A stretch of 41,662 nt of DNA, taken from assembly GCA_947629525.1 (NCBI GenBank), contig CANREB010000019.1, positions 1 to 41,662 of the forward strand. The letters run 5' to 3'. Made by a program: the position numbers and the translations under genes. The stretch is from an uncultured Lachnospiraceae bacterium (GTDB lineage: Bacteria; Bacillota; Clostridia; Lachnospirales; Lachnospiraceae). This document shows, in pieces, positions 18,035-27,500 of the stretch; the first letter of the stretch is position 1; each line of letters begins with the position of its first letter. The notes under the pieces were generated by a model. The model was not told the origin of the DNA. It did not search any database and saw only the letters and a list, made by a program, of their open reading frames with translations.

Positions 18035-18208
18035 GCAGTAAGGTGCCGGAACGATCAAAATCATGGTTGGTTCCGGTGAAAAGGGAAACAGGTGTGATTC
18101 CTGTACGAACTCGTCACCGTAATTAGGGAGCAGAATCCAATATGTCACTGGGAAGCCGGGAAGACGGATGATGCGACGATCTTTAAGCCGGGAGACCTGC
18201 CTTACCGC
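18035..18208 (+). ncRNA. Cobalamin (coenzyme B12) riboswitch aptamer
   Basis: The conserved B12 box appears as AGCCGGGAGACCTGCC at 18186-18201. The other core elements are in order: GGTGCCGG near 18042, GGGAAACAGGTGTGATTCCTGT near 18080-18101 and the CACTGGGAAGCCGGGAAG block near 18146. The outer P1 stem is GTAAGG (18038-18043) with CCTTAC (18200-18205). This is the class that binds adenosylcobalamin and related cobamides. It sits in front of the whole B12 synthesis and transport cluster and should repress it when B12 is plentiful. Confidence 0.96.
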
Positions 18209-18308
18209 TGTACGGAAACATTTGTTTCAAGCCACGAGTAACTGGTTGTACGTTTAAGTCTGAAGGAAAATGCAATATCATACTTCCTTTAGGTTTATTT
18301 TGTGTACG

Positions 18309-18347
18309 AACCCTTTACCTGTAATTTAGGAAAGGGTTTTTGTTTTG
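18309..18347 (+). terminator. Intrinsic terminator serving as the riboswitch expression platform
   Basis: AACCCTTT at 18309-18316 pairs with AAAGGGTT at 18331-18338, with an inner CCT/AGG extension and one bulge, followed by TTTTTGTTTT. It lies about 100 bases after the aptamer and about 95 before the first gene, which fits transcriptional attenuation. The segment 18209-18308 probably holds the antiterminator; GGTT near 18293 could pair with AACC of the terminator arm, a weak candidate. Confidence 0.88.
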
Positions 18348-18441
18348 CATGCAATGAGTGCCGGATGCAGCAGGTTTGTAATAGTTTCTGTAATGATATA
18401 TTCGATAATACAAAGCAGAGAACTGCGGAAAAGAGGAGAAT

Positions 18442-20349
18442 ATGAAAAAGAAACTGATAACTGCGCTGTCAGGCGGATTGATTGCCTGTTCATTATTTAT
18501 GACAGGCTGTTCAGACAAGAAAGCTGACGATCAGAAGGCAGCCGATGAAGCTGCGGCGCTCATTGATGCGATCTATGTTCAGACAAGAACGGATGAGACA
18601 GATGAACAATGCGCAAAGGCGAAAGCCGCATGGGACGCATTGACGGATGCGCAGAAAGAACTGGTTCAGGGAGAAGAGGCAGATCCGGATTATTTTGGCA
18701 GAGATACAGGGGATGCTTCGCGCGACGATCCGCGCAATCAGGATGATATCGGAGAGAATGAGATACTTGTAGTCAGCTTCGGCACTTCCTTTAATGACAG
18801 CCGGGCGGACGACATTAAGGGAATTGAAGACGCAATACAGGAGGCTAATCCCGACTGGTCTGTGAGAAGGGCTTTTACGGCGCAGATAATAATTAATCAT
18901 ATACAGGCGCGCGACGGTGAGTTCATTGACAATATGGATCAGGCTCTTGAACGTGCAGTGGAGAACGGAGTAAAAAATTTAGTCGTACAGCCTACTCATC
19001 TGATGCATGGCGCGGAGTATGATGAACTGATGGACTCGGTCGGAGCCTATCAGGATAAGTTCGAGACGGTCAAAGTGGCAGAGCCGCTTCTTGGCGCGGT
19101 CGGTACGGATGCCGCTGCCATAAACCCCGATAAGGAAGCTGTCGCGGAAGCGTTGACGCAGACTGCTGTGGCTGACGCGGGATATGACAGTCTTGATGCG
19201 GCGGATAATGACGGGACTGCGTTTGTATTTATGGGACACGGCACATCCCACACAGCGAAGGTGTCATACAGCCAGATGCAGACACAGATGAAAGAGCTTG
19301 GATATGAAAATGTATTTATCGGCACGGTGGAAGGCGAACCCGAGGAGACAGCATGCGAGGCGGTCATAGACGCAGTGGCACGGGCAGGATATAAGAAAGT
19401 CGTTCTTCGCCCGCTTATGGTCGTGGCAGGGGATCACGCGCATAATGATATGGCAGGCGACGATGAAGAGTCGTGGATAAATATGTTTAAAAATTCAGGT
19501 CATTTTGACAGTGTGGATGCGCAGATATCGGGGCTTGGTTCCATTGAGGCGATCCAACAGATTTATATAGCGCATACGGCAGAAGCGGCAGGGCAGCAGG
19601 ACAGCGGTTCGTCCGTGGAAAGCGCGGAGCTGTCTGATGGAGTTTATTCCGCGAAGTTCAGCACGGACAGCAGTATGTTTCATGTGAGCGAAGCATGTGA
19701 CGGCAGAGGGACACTGACAGTAGAGAATGGGAAAATGACCATACATGTTTCCCTGGGTTCAAAAAATATTTTGAACTTATACTGCGGACTTGCGCAGGAT
19801 GCGCAAAAAGACGGTGCGCAACTGTTGTTCCCGACAGAAGATACTGTTACATACAGCGATGGGATGACCGAGGAAGTATACGGGTTTGATGTGCCGGTGC
19901 CTTTTTTGAACAAAGAATTTGATCTTGCGCTTATCGGGACGAAAGATAAATGGTATGACCACAAAGTCAGCGTATCTGACCCGATGCCTATAGGTAACGC
20001 TGCGGACACCAAAAACGCGGCTACTTTGGATGACGGTTCATACAGTATTGATATCACCTTTGAGGGCGGCAGCGGCAAAGCGCAGATACTCTCGCCCGTT
20101 ACGCTTAACGTAACAGACGGAGAGATGACGGCTTTGATACAGTGGAACAGCCCTAATTATGATTATATGATCGTAGACGGTGAAAAATATCTTCCGATAA
20201 ATACAGACGGCGACTCAGAATTTGAGATACCGGTCACAGCGTTGGACACACAGCTTCAGGTCATCGGCGACACTGTGGCAATGAGTTCGCCTCATGAGGT
20301 GGAATATACCGTTACTTTTCATTCAGACACGGCGAAGGCTTCGGAATAA
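18442..20349 (+). CDS. cbiK: Secreted lipoprotein form of CbiK sirohydrochlorin cobaltochelatase with two extra C-terminal domains
   Basis: A signal peptide with lipobox (LFMTGC, Cys near residue 23) predicts a lipoprotein anchored outside the membrane. Residues about 100-370 are CbiK-like, inserting cobalt (or iron) into sirohydrochlorin. They begin at ILVVSFGTSFNDSR and carry the family's His sites: H186 and H189 in PTHLMHGAEYDE, H266 and H270 in FMGHGTSH, H332 in GDHAHND. Two further modules of about 100 residues follow, each starting with a DG-Y motif (SDGVYSAKFSTDSSMFHVSE and DDGSYSIDITFEGG) and ending in beta-rich sequence. I recall similar modules in clostridial surface metal or heme proteins, without being sure. 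The 635 residues are more than twice normal CbiK. It is the first gene after the riboswitch; ATG 18442 follows GAGGAG. Confidence 0.88.
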   Translation: MKKKLITALSGGLIACSLFMTGCSDKKADDQKAADEAAALIDAIYVQTRTDETDEQCAKAKAAWDALTDAQKELVQGEEADPDYFGRDTGDASRDDPRNQDDIGENEILVVSFGTSFNDSRADDIKGIEDAIQEANPDWSVRRAFTAQIIINHIQARDGEFIDNMDQALERAVENGVKNLVVQPTHLMHGAEYDELMDSVGAYQDKFETVKVAEPLLGAVGTDAAAINPDKEAVAEALTQTAVADAGYDSLDAADNDGTAFVFMGHGTSHTAKVSYSQMQTQMKELGYENVFIGTVEGEPEETACEAVIDAVARAGYKKVVLRPLMVVAGDHAHNDMAGDDEESWINMFKNSGHFDSVDAQISGLGSIEAIQQIYIAHTAEAAGQQDSGSSVESAELSDGVYSAKFSTDSSMFHVSEACDGRGTLTVENGKMTIHVSLGSKNILNLYCGLAQDAQKDGAQLLFPTEDTVTYSDGMTEEVYGFDVPVPFLNKEFDLALIGTKDKWYDHKVSVSDPMPIGNAADTKNAATLDDGSYSIDITFEGGSGKAQILSPVTLNVTDGEMTALIQWNSPNYDYMIVDGEKYLPINTDGDSEFEIPVTALDTQLQVIGDTVAMSSPHEVEYTVTFHSDTAKASE

Positions 20350-20352
20350 GAT

Positions 20353-21513
20353 ATGAGAAGCGCAAAAGAGGTATGTTGTTTTATTTTGGCGGGACTGCTG
20401 TGGCTTGGCGGATGCGCCGCCGCATCCTCAGATTTAGCGAAAGAGGGATTTTCTGATAAGGACAGATGGGGACTTATCTATGAAGACAGCATGGAAATAC
20501 GATATGCACAAAATTTTACCGTTGATCATTTTAAAGGCGGCTATACACTGCTGACCGAAAAAGACGGCACCGAGATAATGGTCGTTCCCGAAAACGGAAA
20601 AATACCGGAAGGGTTGGAAGACGACGTGACAGTGCTACAGCGTCCGATAGAAAATATTTATCTGGTGGCGTCAGCGGTGATGGATATGTTTGACGCGTTG
20701 GGTGAAGTGGACGCCGTTACGCTTTCAGGGCAGAAAGAAGAAAACTGGTATATTGGCTCTGCAAAGGAGGCTATGACAAAGGGAGCTATGCGCTATGCGG
20801 GAAAATACAATCAGCCCGATTATGAGCTTATAGTATCGCAGGATTGTTCCCTTGCCATTGAAAACATGATGATATCGCACTCGCCGGAAGTTATTGAAAT
20901 GCTGGAAGATTTCGGAATACCTGTCATGATAGAGTATTCAAGTTATGAAGCGCATCCGCTTGGACGTGTGGAGTGGATAAAATTTTTCGGCGCGCTTTTG
21001 GGTAAAGAAGAGGAAGCGGAGAAAGAGTTTGACAGACAGATGGCTCTTATGGATGAAATCTCGTCGAATGAGCGTACCGATAAGACAGTCGCGTTTTTTT
21101 ACATTACGTCAAACGGTATGGTACAGGTGAGGCAAAGTTCCGATTATGTGCCTGAAATGATCAGGCTTGCAGGCGGCAGGTATATATTTGAGAGTTTGGG
21201 AGATCCAAAGTCGGCACGTTCAACTTTAAATATGCAGATGGAAGAATTTTATAACAGTGCGAAGGACGCAGACTTTATAATCTATAACAGTTCTATAGAC
21301 AAAGGCGTTGCATCTGTGGAGGAGCTGATTGAAAAATGCCCGCTTTTGGCGGATTTTAAAGCTGTGAAAGAGGGGAATGCATGGTGCACGACAAATGATA
21401 TGTACCAACAGTCTATGTCGATAGGTTATCTCATAAAAGATATACATAATATGCTGACAGGCGGAAGCGAAGATGAAATGGAATTTCTCTTCCGGCTCAG
21501 GCAGGAGGGCTGA
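20353..21513 (+). CDS. ABC transporter substrate-binding lipoprotein (BtuF/FecB type, probably corrinoid)
   Basis: This 386-residue lipoprotein has a short signal peptide ending in lipobox LGGC. The body has the periplasmic-binding layout of the iron-siderophore/B12 class: a first lobe with PIENIYLVASAVMDMFDALG, a linking helix and a second lobe with FFYITSNGMVQVRQ and LINKxxLL-type segments near the end. It starts three bases after the cbiK-like gene and is followed by the permease and ATPase genes. Together they form a full importer. The riboswitch and B12 genes argue for a corrinoid or a precursor as substrate, but a metal-chelate substrate cannot be excluded from sequence. Confidence 0.85.
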   Translation: MRSAKEVCCFILAGLLWLGGCAAASSDLAKEGFSDKDRWGLIYEDSMEIRYAQNFTVDHFKGGYTLLTEKDGTEIMVVPENGKIPEGLEDDVTVLQRPIENIYLVASAVMDMFDALGEVDAVTLSGQKEENWYIGSAKEAMTKGAMRYAGKYNQPDYELIVSQDCSLAIENMMISHSPEVIEMLEDFGIPVMIEYSSYEAHPLGRVEWIKFFGALLGKEEEAEKEFDRQMALMDEISSNERTDKTVAFFYITSNGMVQVRQSSDYVPEMIRLAGGRYIFESLGDPKSARSTLNMQMEEFYNSAKDADFIIYNSSIDKGVASVEELIEKCPLLADFKAVKEGNAWCTTNDMYQQSMSIGYLIKDIHNMLTGGSEDEMEFLFRLRQEG

Positions 21514-21518
21514 ATGTA

Positions 21519-22535
21519 ATGGGCAGAAAGGCAAGGTACATAGCGGCGTTTTTGCTGCTTGCGACAGGCGCGGCAGGGCTGTGTGTCATAAATATATGCG
21601 TCGGAAGCGTAAGCATTCCTGTGAAAGATATTTTCAGGAGCGTTTCGGGACACATGATCGACAGGACAAAATGGAGGATACTTTGGGATATCCGGCTGCC
21701 AAGGACACTTGCTGCTTTGATACTCGGAGGCGCGCTTGCTCTTTCGGGGTATCTTTTACAGACTTTTTTCCATAATCCTATTGCCGGACCTTTTGTGCTT
21801 GGGATATCGTCGGGGGCAAAGATGACGGTTGCGCTTACTATGGTATTCCTGATGGGAAGATCGGTCAGGGTGGGTGCTGCGGCGCTTATTTCTGCCGCGT
21901 TTTTTGGCGCGATGGTATCTATGGGATTTGTCCTTTTGATGTCATACAGGGTCAGCAATATGTCCATGCTTGTCGTAAGCGGAGTGATGATCGGTTATAT
22001 CTGTTCCGCGGTCACTGAGTTTGTGGTAACTTTTGCGGACGATGCCGATATCGTAAATCTTCACAATTGGTCGAGAGGCAGTTTTTCGGGAATGACGTGG
22101 GACAATGTGGCGGTTATGGCGGGAGTGGTATCGGCGGCATTCACCGCAGTATTTTTGCTGTCAAAGCCGTTGGGTGCATATCAGTTGGGCGAGGCATATG
22201 CGCGTAATCTTGGCGTCAACATCATGCTGCTTCGCACTCTGCTTGTGATATTGTCAAGTGTTCTGTCAGCATGCATCGTGGCTTATGCGGGTCCTATATC
22301 TTTTGTGGGGCTTGCCGCGCCGCACCTTGTAAAGAGCCTTTTGGGAACGGCAAGACCCGTTTTGATGATACCTGCCTGTTTTTTGGGCGGGAGCGTGTTC
22401 TGCCTGTTCTGCGATCTCTTGGCAAGGAATATGCTTGCGCCATCGGAGATTAGTATCAGTGCGGTCACGGCAGTTTTTGGAGCGCCTGTGGTGCTATGGG
22501 TCATGATAAAAAGAAACAGGGAGAAAGTCCTGTGA
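21519..22535 (+). CDS. ABC transporter permease, FecCD/BtuC family
   Basis: This is a 338-residue integral membrane protein with about nine or ten hydrophobic helices. It has the family hallmarks: RLPRTLAALILGGALALSG near residue 50, NPIAGPFVLGISSGAKM, and GPISFVGLAAPHLVKSLLG in the segment that contacts the ATPase. Homologues import B12, heme or iron-siderophores as a homodimer. The gene begins six bases after the binding-protein gene and its stop overlaps the next start (GTGA). Substrate is inferred from context to be a corrinoid. Confidence 0.9.
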   Translation: MGRKARYIAAFLLLATGAAGLCVINICVGSVSIPVKDIFRSVSGHMIDRTKWRILWDIRLPRTLAALILGGALALSGYLLQTFFHNPIAGPFVLGISSGAKMTVALTMVFLMGRSVRVGAAALISAAFFGAMVSMGFVLLMSYRVSNMSMLVVSGVMIGYICSAVTEFVVTFADDADIVNLHNWSRGSFSGMTWDNVAVMAGVVSAAFTAVFLLSKPLGAYQLGEAYARNLGVNIMLLRTLLVILSSVLSACIVAYAGPISFVGLAAPHLVKSLLGTARPVLMIPACFLGGSVFCLFCDLLARNMLAPSEISISAVTAVFGAPVVLWVMIKRNREKVL

Positions 22536-23674
22536 GAAAATATTATTTTTTTACGGAAAAAATGAGTGTGGGTTATAACAGGAAGCCTTTGATCGAGAAT
22601 ATAGAGATAGGACTGGACAAGGGCGAGATACTGACCCTGATAGGTCCAAACGGCGCGGGAAAATCAACTGTTTTGAAAAGCATTGCAGGACAGCTTGCCC
22701 TTATAGGGGGGACTGTATGGTTAGACGGGCACAGCGTGAGGCTGATGACGGGCGCGGAATTGTCCAAAAAGATGGCTGTCCTGCTGACACAAAGGCTTCG
22801 CTCGGAACTTATGACCTGTGAAGACGTGGTTGCCACGGGACGTTATCCGTATACAGGACGCTTCGGTATTTTGTCGAAAAAAGACCGCATAGCGGTAAAA
22901 GAAGCGATGGAGCTTGTCCACGTTGATGATATCTCATCACATGATTTTAACCGTGTAAGCGACGGGCAAAGGCAGCGGGTGATGCTCGCACGTGCCATTT
23001 GTCAGGAACCTGAGATAATTGTCCTTGATGAGCCTACATCTTATCTTGACATAAAGCATAAACTGGAATTTTTGTCAGTCCTGCAAAAACTGCAAAGGGA
23101 AAAAGGGCTGACTGTCATAATGTCGCTTCATGAACTGGAGCTTGCGGCAAAAGTCTCTGACAGGATCTTATGTATCAACGGGGGATATGTTGATAAATTC
23201 GGCAGACCTGAGGAGATATTCAGGCAGGGATATATAGCAAAGCTGTTTGGGATATCTTCAGGCAGTTTTGACGATGAAAACGCCGATATGGAGCTTGCCG
23301 CACCATGCGGTGAAGCAAAAGTCTTTGTGATAGCGGGAAATGGAACGGGAAGAAATATATACAGGGGTCTGCAGCGGCAGAATATTGCGTTCGCTACAGG
23401 AATATTGTTTCAAAACGATCTTGATTATCCGGTGGCAGACGCACTGTCCGTATGCTGTATCGCTGCGGAAAGCTTCGAGCCTGTTTCTGATGACCTTATT
23501 TTGAAGGCAAAAGAAAAAATAGACCGCTGCGTGAGCGTGATATGCTGCAGGCAGACATTTGGAACTTTTGAAGCCGCTAATCGGGAATTGTATGAATATG
23601 CTTTACAGAGTGGGAAACTGACCATATTAAAAACATTAAAATCGGAAGGGACGGACAGACCATGGCAAAAGTGA
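22532..23674 (+). CDS. ABC transporter ATPase, BtuD/FepC family, with C-terminal extension
   Basis: The ATPase of the importer has Walker [10 protein letters not shown], signature VSDGQRQR, Walker [13 protein letters not shown] and switch His in SLHELEL. I prefer GTG 22532 as start: AGGGAG lies 9-14 bases upstream, and the N-terminus then begins right before the first strand. An in-frame ATG at 22496 would add 12 residues. After a normal ATPase domain (about 1-250) there is an additional ~120-residue domain ([20 protein letters not shown] and [20 protein letters not shown]) of unknown role. The gene overlaps the permease by four bases and cobQ by 13. Confidence 0.9.
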   Translation: MRKYYFFTEKMSVGYNRKPLIENIEIGLDKGEILTLIGPNGAGKSTVLKSIAGQLALIGGTVWLDGHSVRLMTGAELSKKMAVLLTQRLRSELMTCEDVVATGRYPYTGRFGILSKKDRIAVKEAMELVHVDDISSHDFNRVSDGQRQRVMLARAICQEPEIIVLDEPTSYLDIKHKLEFLSVLQKLQREKGLTVIMSLHELELAAKVSDRILCINGGYVDKFGRPEEIFRQGYIAKLFGISSGSFDDENADMELAAPCGEAKVFVIAGNGTGRNIYRGLQRQNIAFATGILFQNDLDYPVADALSVCCIAAESFEPVSDDLILKAKEKIDRCVSVICCRQTFGTFEAANRELYEYALQSGKLTILKTLKSEGTDRPWQK

Positions 23675-25152
23675 TCATGATCCAAGGCACTATGTCAAAT
23701 GTCGGCAAGAGTCTTTTGGTCGCGGGACTATGCAGGATATTCAGACAGGACGGTTATCGCGTGGCGCCTTTTAAATCACAAAATATGGCGTTAAACTCTT
23801 ATATCACGGCAGAAGGGCTTGAGATGGGAAGAGCGCAGGTCATGCAGGCGGAGGCGGCGGGGATAGTTCCCAGAGTGTGTATGAATCCTGTCCTTCTTAA
23901 GCCGACAAGTCATACAGGTTCACAAGTGATAGTCAACGGGGAAGTTTTGGGAAATATGAACGCCAAAGATTACTTCGACTATAAAAAGCATTTGATACCG
24001 GACATCAAAAAAGCGTTCAGGGAACTTGAAGATATCGCGGATATCATTGTGATAGAAGGAGCGGGAAGCCCCGCGGAGATAAACCTTAAACAGAATGATA
24101 TCGTAAATATGGGACTTGCAAAAATGGTAGACGCCCCTGTACTGCTTGCGGGGGATATCGACAGAGGCGGCGTATTCGCGCAGCTTCTCGGGACGCTGAT
24201 GCTGCTTGAAAAACAGGAAAAGAAAAGGGTAAAAGGGCTTATCATAAATAAATTCAGAGGAGACAGATCCATTCTTGAACCGGGCATAAAAATGCTTGAA
24301 GAAAAGGGTAAGATCCCTGTTATCGGGGTCATCCCCTATATGGAGCTGTCATTGGAAGATGAGGACAGCCTGACAAAAAGATTTGACAAAGGGCAGAAAG
24401 GGCTTATCGATATTGCAGTGGTTCGTTATCCGAGGATATCAAATTTTACGGATTACAATGTTTTTGAACAGATAGAATATGTATCTGTGCGGTATGCGGC
24501 TTCCGTAAGCGAGCTTGGACATCCCGATATGATATTTCTTCCCGGAAGCAAAAATACGATTGACGACCTGAAATGGATGCGCAGGAACGGACTGGAAGCC
24601 GCTGTAAAAAAACTTGCGGAAGATATTCCCGTTTTCGGCATATGCGGAGGATATCAGATGCTGGGTGAGCGGATATCCGATACTGACTGTGTTGAGGGAG
24701 GAGGCAGCATCAGAGGAATGGAACTGCTTCCCATAACTACGCTGTTATGCAATGACAAGGAACGCTGTCAGACAACAGGTGTGATAAACAAACTGACAGG
24801 TACTTTGGAGGCGCTTTCGGGATGTCCGTTTGAAGGATATGAGCTGCATATGGGACGCACGGTAAGATGTGGTGGAAAAGAAGGACAGAAAGAAGACGGG
24901 ATGCCGATAGTGTTTGGCGACGGCAAAAATATATACGGGTCTTATGTACATGGGCTGTTTGACCGTAAGGATGCGGCGCTTGCCGTTGCAGGGGCATTGG
25001 CGGAGAGAAAAGGGATAAAACTTTCGGATGAGAAAATTTCGGACTATCGGTTTTTTAAGGAAAAACAATATGATAAACTGGCAGATACTTTAAGGGCATA
25101 TCTTGATATGGAGAAACTCTATGGAACACTTGGAGAAGCACATTTGGAATGA
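23662..25152 (+). CDS. cobQ: Cobyric acid synthase
   Basis: Also called CbiP, this amidates four side-chain carboxylates of adenosylcobyrinic acid a,c-diamide using glutamine and ATP. The N-terminal ATPase half starts [20 protein letters not shown], with a P-loop variant of the family and then [12 protein letters not shown]. The C-terminal half is a class-I glutaminase-like domain with Cys328 in GICGGYQML and His430 in SYVHGLFD. The 496-residue length is normal. Translation starts at ATG 23662, overlapping the ATPase gene by 13 bases, and the 3' end overlaps cobT by 32 bases. The overlaps argue for one transcript. Confidence 0.97.
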   Translation: MAKVIMIQGTMSNVGKSLLVAGLCRIFRQDGYRVAPFKSQNMALNSYITAEGLEMGRAQVMQAEAAGIVPRVCMNPVLLKPTSHTGSQVIVNGEVLGNMNAKDYFDYKKHLIPDIKKAFRELEDIADIIVIEGAGSPAEINLKQNDIVNMGLAKMVDAPVLLAGDIDRGGVFAQLLGTLMLLEKQEKKRVKGLIINKFRGDRSILEPGIKMLEEKGKIPVIGVIPYMELSLEDEDSLTKRFDKGQKGLIDIAVVRYPRISNFTDYNVFEQIEYVSVRYAASVSELGHPDMIFLPGSKNTIDDLKWMRRNGLEAAVKKLAEDIPVFGICGGYQMLGERISDTDCVEGGGSIRGMELLPITTLLCNDKERCQTTGVINKLTGTLEALSGCPFEGYELHMGRTVRCGGKEGQKEDGMPIVFGDGKNIYGSYVHGLFDRKDAALAVAGALAERKGIKLSDEKISDYRFFKEKQYDKLADTLRAYLDMEKLYGTLGEAHLE

Positions 25153-26194
25153 GAAAGCAAAAGCGCCGGACGAAGCGGCGCGCAGACGCGTCCTGAAAAA
25201 CTGGGACGCGATAGCAAAGCCGATTGACGGTATGGGAAGATTTGAGACTATGACGGCACAAATCGGTGCCATTACAGGTACTGACAGAATAGATATTTCC
25301 AAAAAGGCAGTTGTCATTATGTGCGCGGACAACGGCATTGTAGAAGAAAATATAAGCCAGTCCGGGCAGGATGTGACTATCGCGGTCGCAAGAGCTATGG
25401 GTATGCGGCAGTCATCGGTATGCAAAATGGCAAAGGCAGCAGGAGCCGACATCATACCTGTGGATATAGGGATAAACAGCGTTGAACCGATACAAGGCGT
25501 GCTTGACAGGAAAGTGCGCAATGGCACGAACAATTTCAGAAAAGAGCCTGCAATGACTGAGGAAGAGGCGATACGCGCAATTGCCGTGGGGATAGATACG
25601 GTAAATGAATGCAGGGAAAAAGGCTACCGCATTTTAGCGACAGGTGAAATGGGGATAGGCAATACTACTACGAGCAGCGCGGTAACGGCGGCGCTTATCG
25701 GGGGCGGCGTGGGGGAAGTGACAGGCAGAGGCGCAGGACTTGACGATGCGGGACTTGAGCGCAAGAAACGTATCATCACGGAGGCAATAGAAAAATACGA
25801 TTTAAAGCATGAAAAACCCCTACGTGTCCTTGCCACAGTCGGCGGACTTGACATCGCAGGTATCGCAGGTATATGTATCGGCGGAGCGCTTTTTCATATA
25901 CCTGTCGTTTTGGACGGCGTTATCAGTATGGCGGCGGCGCTGCTTGCCGAAAGGATGATGTCGGGAACTAAAGATTATCTGCTTGCGTCACACAAAGGCA
26001 AAGAACCTGCGATGGCAAAACTTATCGGGGAACTGGGACTTGATCCGGTCATAGATGCCGGACTTGCACTGGGAGAGGGAACAGGCGCGGTCATGCTGTT
26101 TTCTCTTCTTGATATGGCTTTGGAAATATATAACGGTGGGATGACTTTTCACGATATGAAGATAGAGCAGTACGATAGGATAGTGAAAACATGA
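25121..26194 (+). CDS. cobT: Nicotinate-nucleotide--dimethylbenzimidazole phosphoribosyltransferase
   Basis: It activates the lower-ligand base: nicotinate mononucleotide + dimethylbenzimidazole (or another base) to alpha-ribazole phosphate. Family features include [26 protein letters not shown], a Gly-rich [16 protein letters not shown] and LGEGTGAVM near the C-terminus with the catalytic Glu. ATG 25121 is chosen because a GGAG stands upstream and homologues start here; another in-frame start at 25103 adds six residues. The protein is 357 residues, normal for CobT. It overlaps cobQ by 32 bases and cobU by four. No lower-ligand synthesis gene (bluB or bza) is in the window. Confidence 0.96.
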   Translation: MEHLEKHIWNEKAKAPDEAARRRVLKNWDAIAKPIDGMGRFETMTAQIGAITGTDRIDISKKAVVIMCADNGIVEENISQSGQDVTIAVARAMGMRQSSVCKMAKAAGADIIPVDIGINSVEPIQGVLDRKVRNGTNNFRKEPAMTEEEAIRAIAVGIDTVNECREKGYRILATGEMGIGNTTTSSAVTAALIGGGVGEVTGRGAGLDDAGLERKKRIITEAIEKYDLKHEKPLRVLATVGGLDIAGIAGICIGGALFHIPVVLDGVISMAAALLAERMMSGTKDYLLASHKGKEPAMAKLIGELGLDPVIDAGLALGEGTGAVMLFSLLDMALEIYNGGMTFHDMKIEQYDRIVKT

Positions 26195-26724
26195 TGATAT
26201 TGGTGGTCGGAGGAAGCGGCAGCGGTAAGTCAGCTTATGCGGAAGAATGTATATCACGTATCGCTGAGGGAAGACAAAAATATTATATTGCCACTATGCG
26301 GATATTTGACGATGAGACACGCGTCAAGGTCGAAAAGCACAGACGGTCAAGAAACGGCAAAGGATTTATCACGATAGAACAGCCTGTATCTGTCGGAAGC
26401 GTCTTAAAGAAAATAAAGGGAGGCACCGCACTGATAGAATGTATATCTAATCTGACCGCCAATGAGATGTTTGGGGATGAAGAACCGCAGCCATATGAGG
26501 CAGTCACGGAAAAAATCATCAGTGATATAAAAAAACTGGACAGTGAGCTTGAGGCGCTTGTGGTCGTTACCAACAATGTATTTGAAGACGGTATCATTTA
26601 TGATAAGGCGACTATGGAGTATATGAAGGCGCTCGGAAACATTAACAGGAAACTTGCGGCGATGGCGGATAAAGTTGTCGAGACAGCCGCGGGAAATCCT
26701 GTAGTTATAAAGGAGACGAACTGA
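26191..26724 (+). CDS. cobU: Adenosylcobinamide kinase / guanylyltransferase
   Basis: It phosphorylates adenosylcobinamide and adds GMP, giving adenosylcobinamide-GDP for CobS. The 177-residue protein has the family P-loop GGSGSGKSAYAEE, then YYIATMRIFDDETRVKVEKH with the His region used for guanylylation and IECISNLTANEMF. It departs from standard CobU near the C-terminus: where most have an NEVGLGIVP motif, this one reads TNNVFEDGIIYD. A second small gene downstream has that motif instead. The start ATG 26191 overlaps the cobT stop by four bases. Confidence 0.92.
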   Translation: MMILVVGGSGSGKSAYAEECISRIAEGRQKYYIATMRIFDDETRVKVEKHRRSRNGKGFITIEQPVSVGSVLKKIKGGTALIECISNLTANEMFGDEEPQPYEAVTEKIISDIKKLDSELEALVVVTNNVFEDGIIYDKATMEYMKALGNINRKLAAMADKVVETAAGNPVVIKETN

Positions 26725-26725
26725 C

Positions 26726-27487
26726 ATGAATGTCATAAAAGCACTGTGCATCTCGTTTTCTATGTATTCCCAAATCCCGATGCCGCTCTTTGACTGGGAA
26801 GAAGAGAACATGAAATACGTATTGTGTTTTTTCCCATGGGTCGGCGCTGTCATAGGCGCATCGGTATACTTATGGGGGTGGCTTAGCAGCGCATGCGGAG
26901 TAGGGAAAATATGTTATGCCCTGATAGGTGCGGCAGTTCCGATCATTATCACGGGCGGCATTCATATGGACGGTTATATGGATACTATGGACGCGTTCCG
27001 TTCATTTCAGGAAAAAGAAAAGAAACTGGAAATCATGAAAGACCCGCATATCGGCGCGTTTGGCGTGATATCGGCGGCTTTGTACGGACTTGTATATATC
27101 GGCGCTTTCTCGGAGATTGAGGATGCGGTTTTACTGAGGATATTCTGCGCAGGTTTTGTATTGTCACGCTGTCTTAGCGCTATTGGAGCCGTGACATTTC
27201 CTGCCGCAAAAACTGAAGGAATGCTCTATGCTTTTGTAAGCGGCGCGGATAAAAAAAGAGTGAGGAATATATTATATGTGCAGACAATTCTCTGCATAGG
27301 ATTTATGATATGGCAGTCGGTATGGGAAGGTTTTATCGCGGCGGGGGCAGCTTTTCTTACGTTTGCGTATTATCGGTTCAGATGTCAGAATGAGCTTGGA
27401 GGGATAACGGGAGATACGGCAGGATGGTTTACGGTGGTCTGCGAGGGAAGTGTTGCCGTGACTGCCGCGATGCTTGGATGTGTGTAG
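26726..27487 (+). CDS. cobS: Adenosylcobinamide-GDP ribazoletransferase (cobalamin synthase)
   Basis: This membrane enzyme joins adenosylcobinamide-GDP to alpha-ribazole (or its phosphate), the last assembly step. At 253 residues it has several hydrophobic helices and the conserved metal-binding loop GGIHMDGYMDTMDAF at about 76-90, followed by a phosphate-recognition segment MKDPHIGAFGVI. The C-terminal helices and GGITGDTAGWF match the family. It begins one base after cobU stops. Confidence 0.96.
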   Translation: MNVIKALCISFSMYSQIPMPLFDWEEENMKYVLCFFPWVGAVIGASVYLWGWLSSACGVGKICYALIGAAVPIIITGGIHMDGYMDTMDAFRSFQEKEKKLEIMKDPHIGAFGVISAALYGLVYIGAFSEIEDAVLLRIFCAGFVLSRCLSAIGAVTFPAAKTEGMLYAFVSGADKKRVRNILYVQTILCIGFMIWQSVWEGFIAAGAAFLTFAYYRFRCQNELGGITGDTAGWFTVVCEGSVAVTAAMLGCV

Positions 27488-27500
27488 AATGGAGAAAAAA

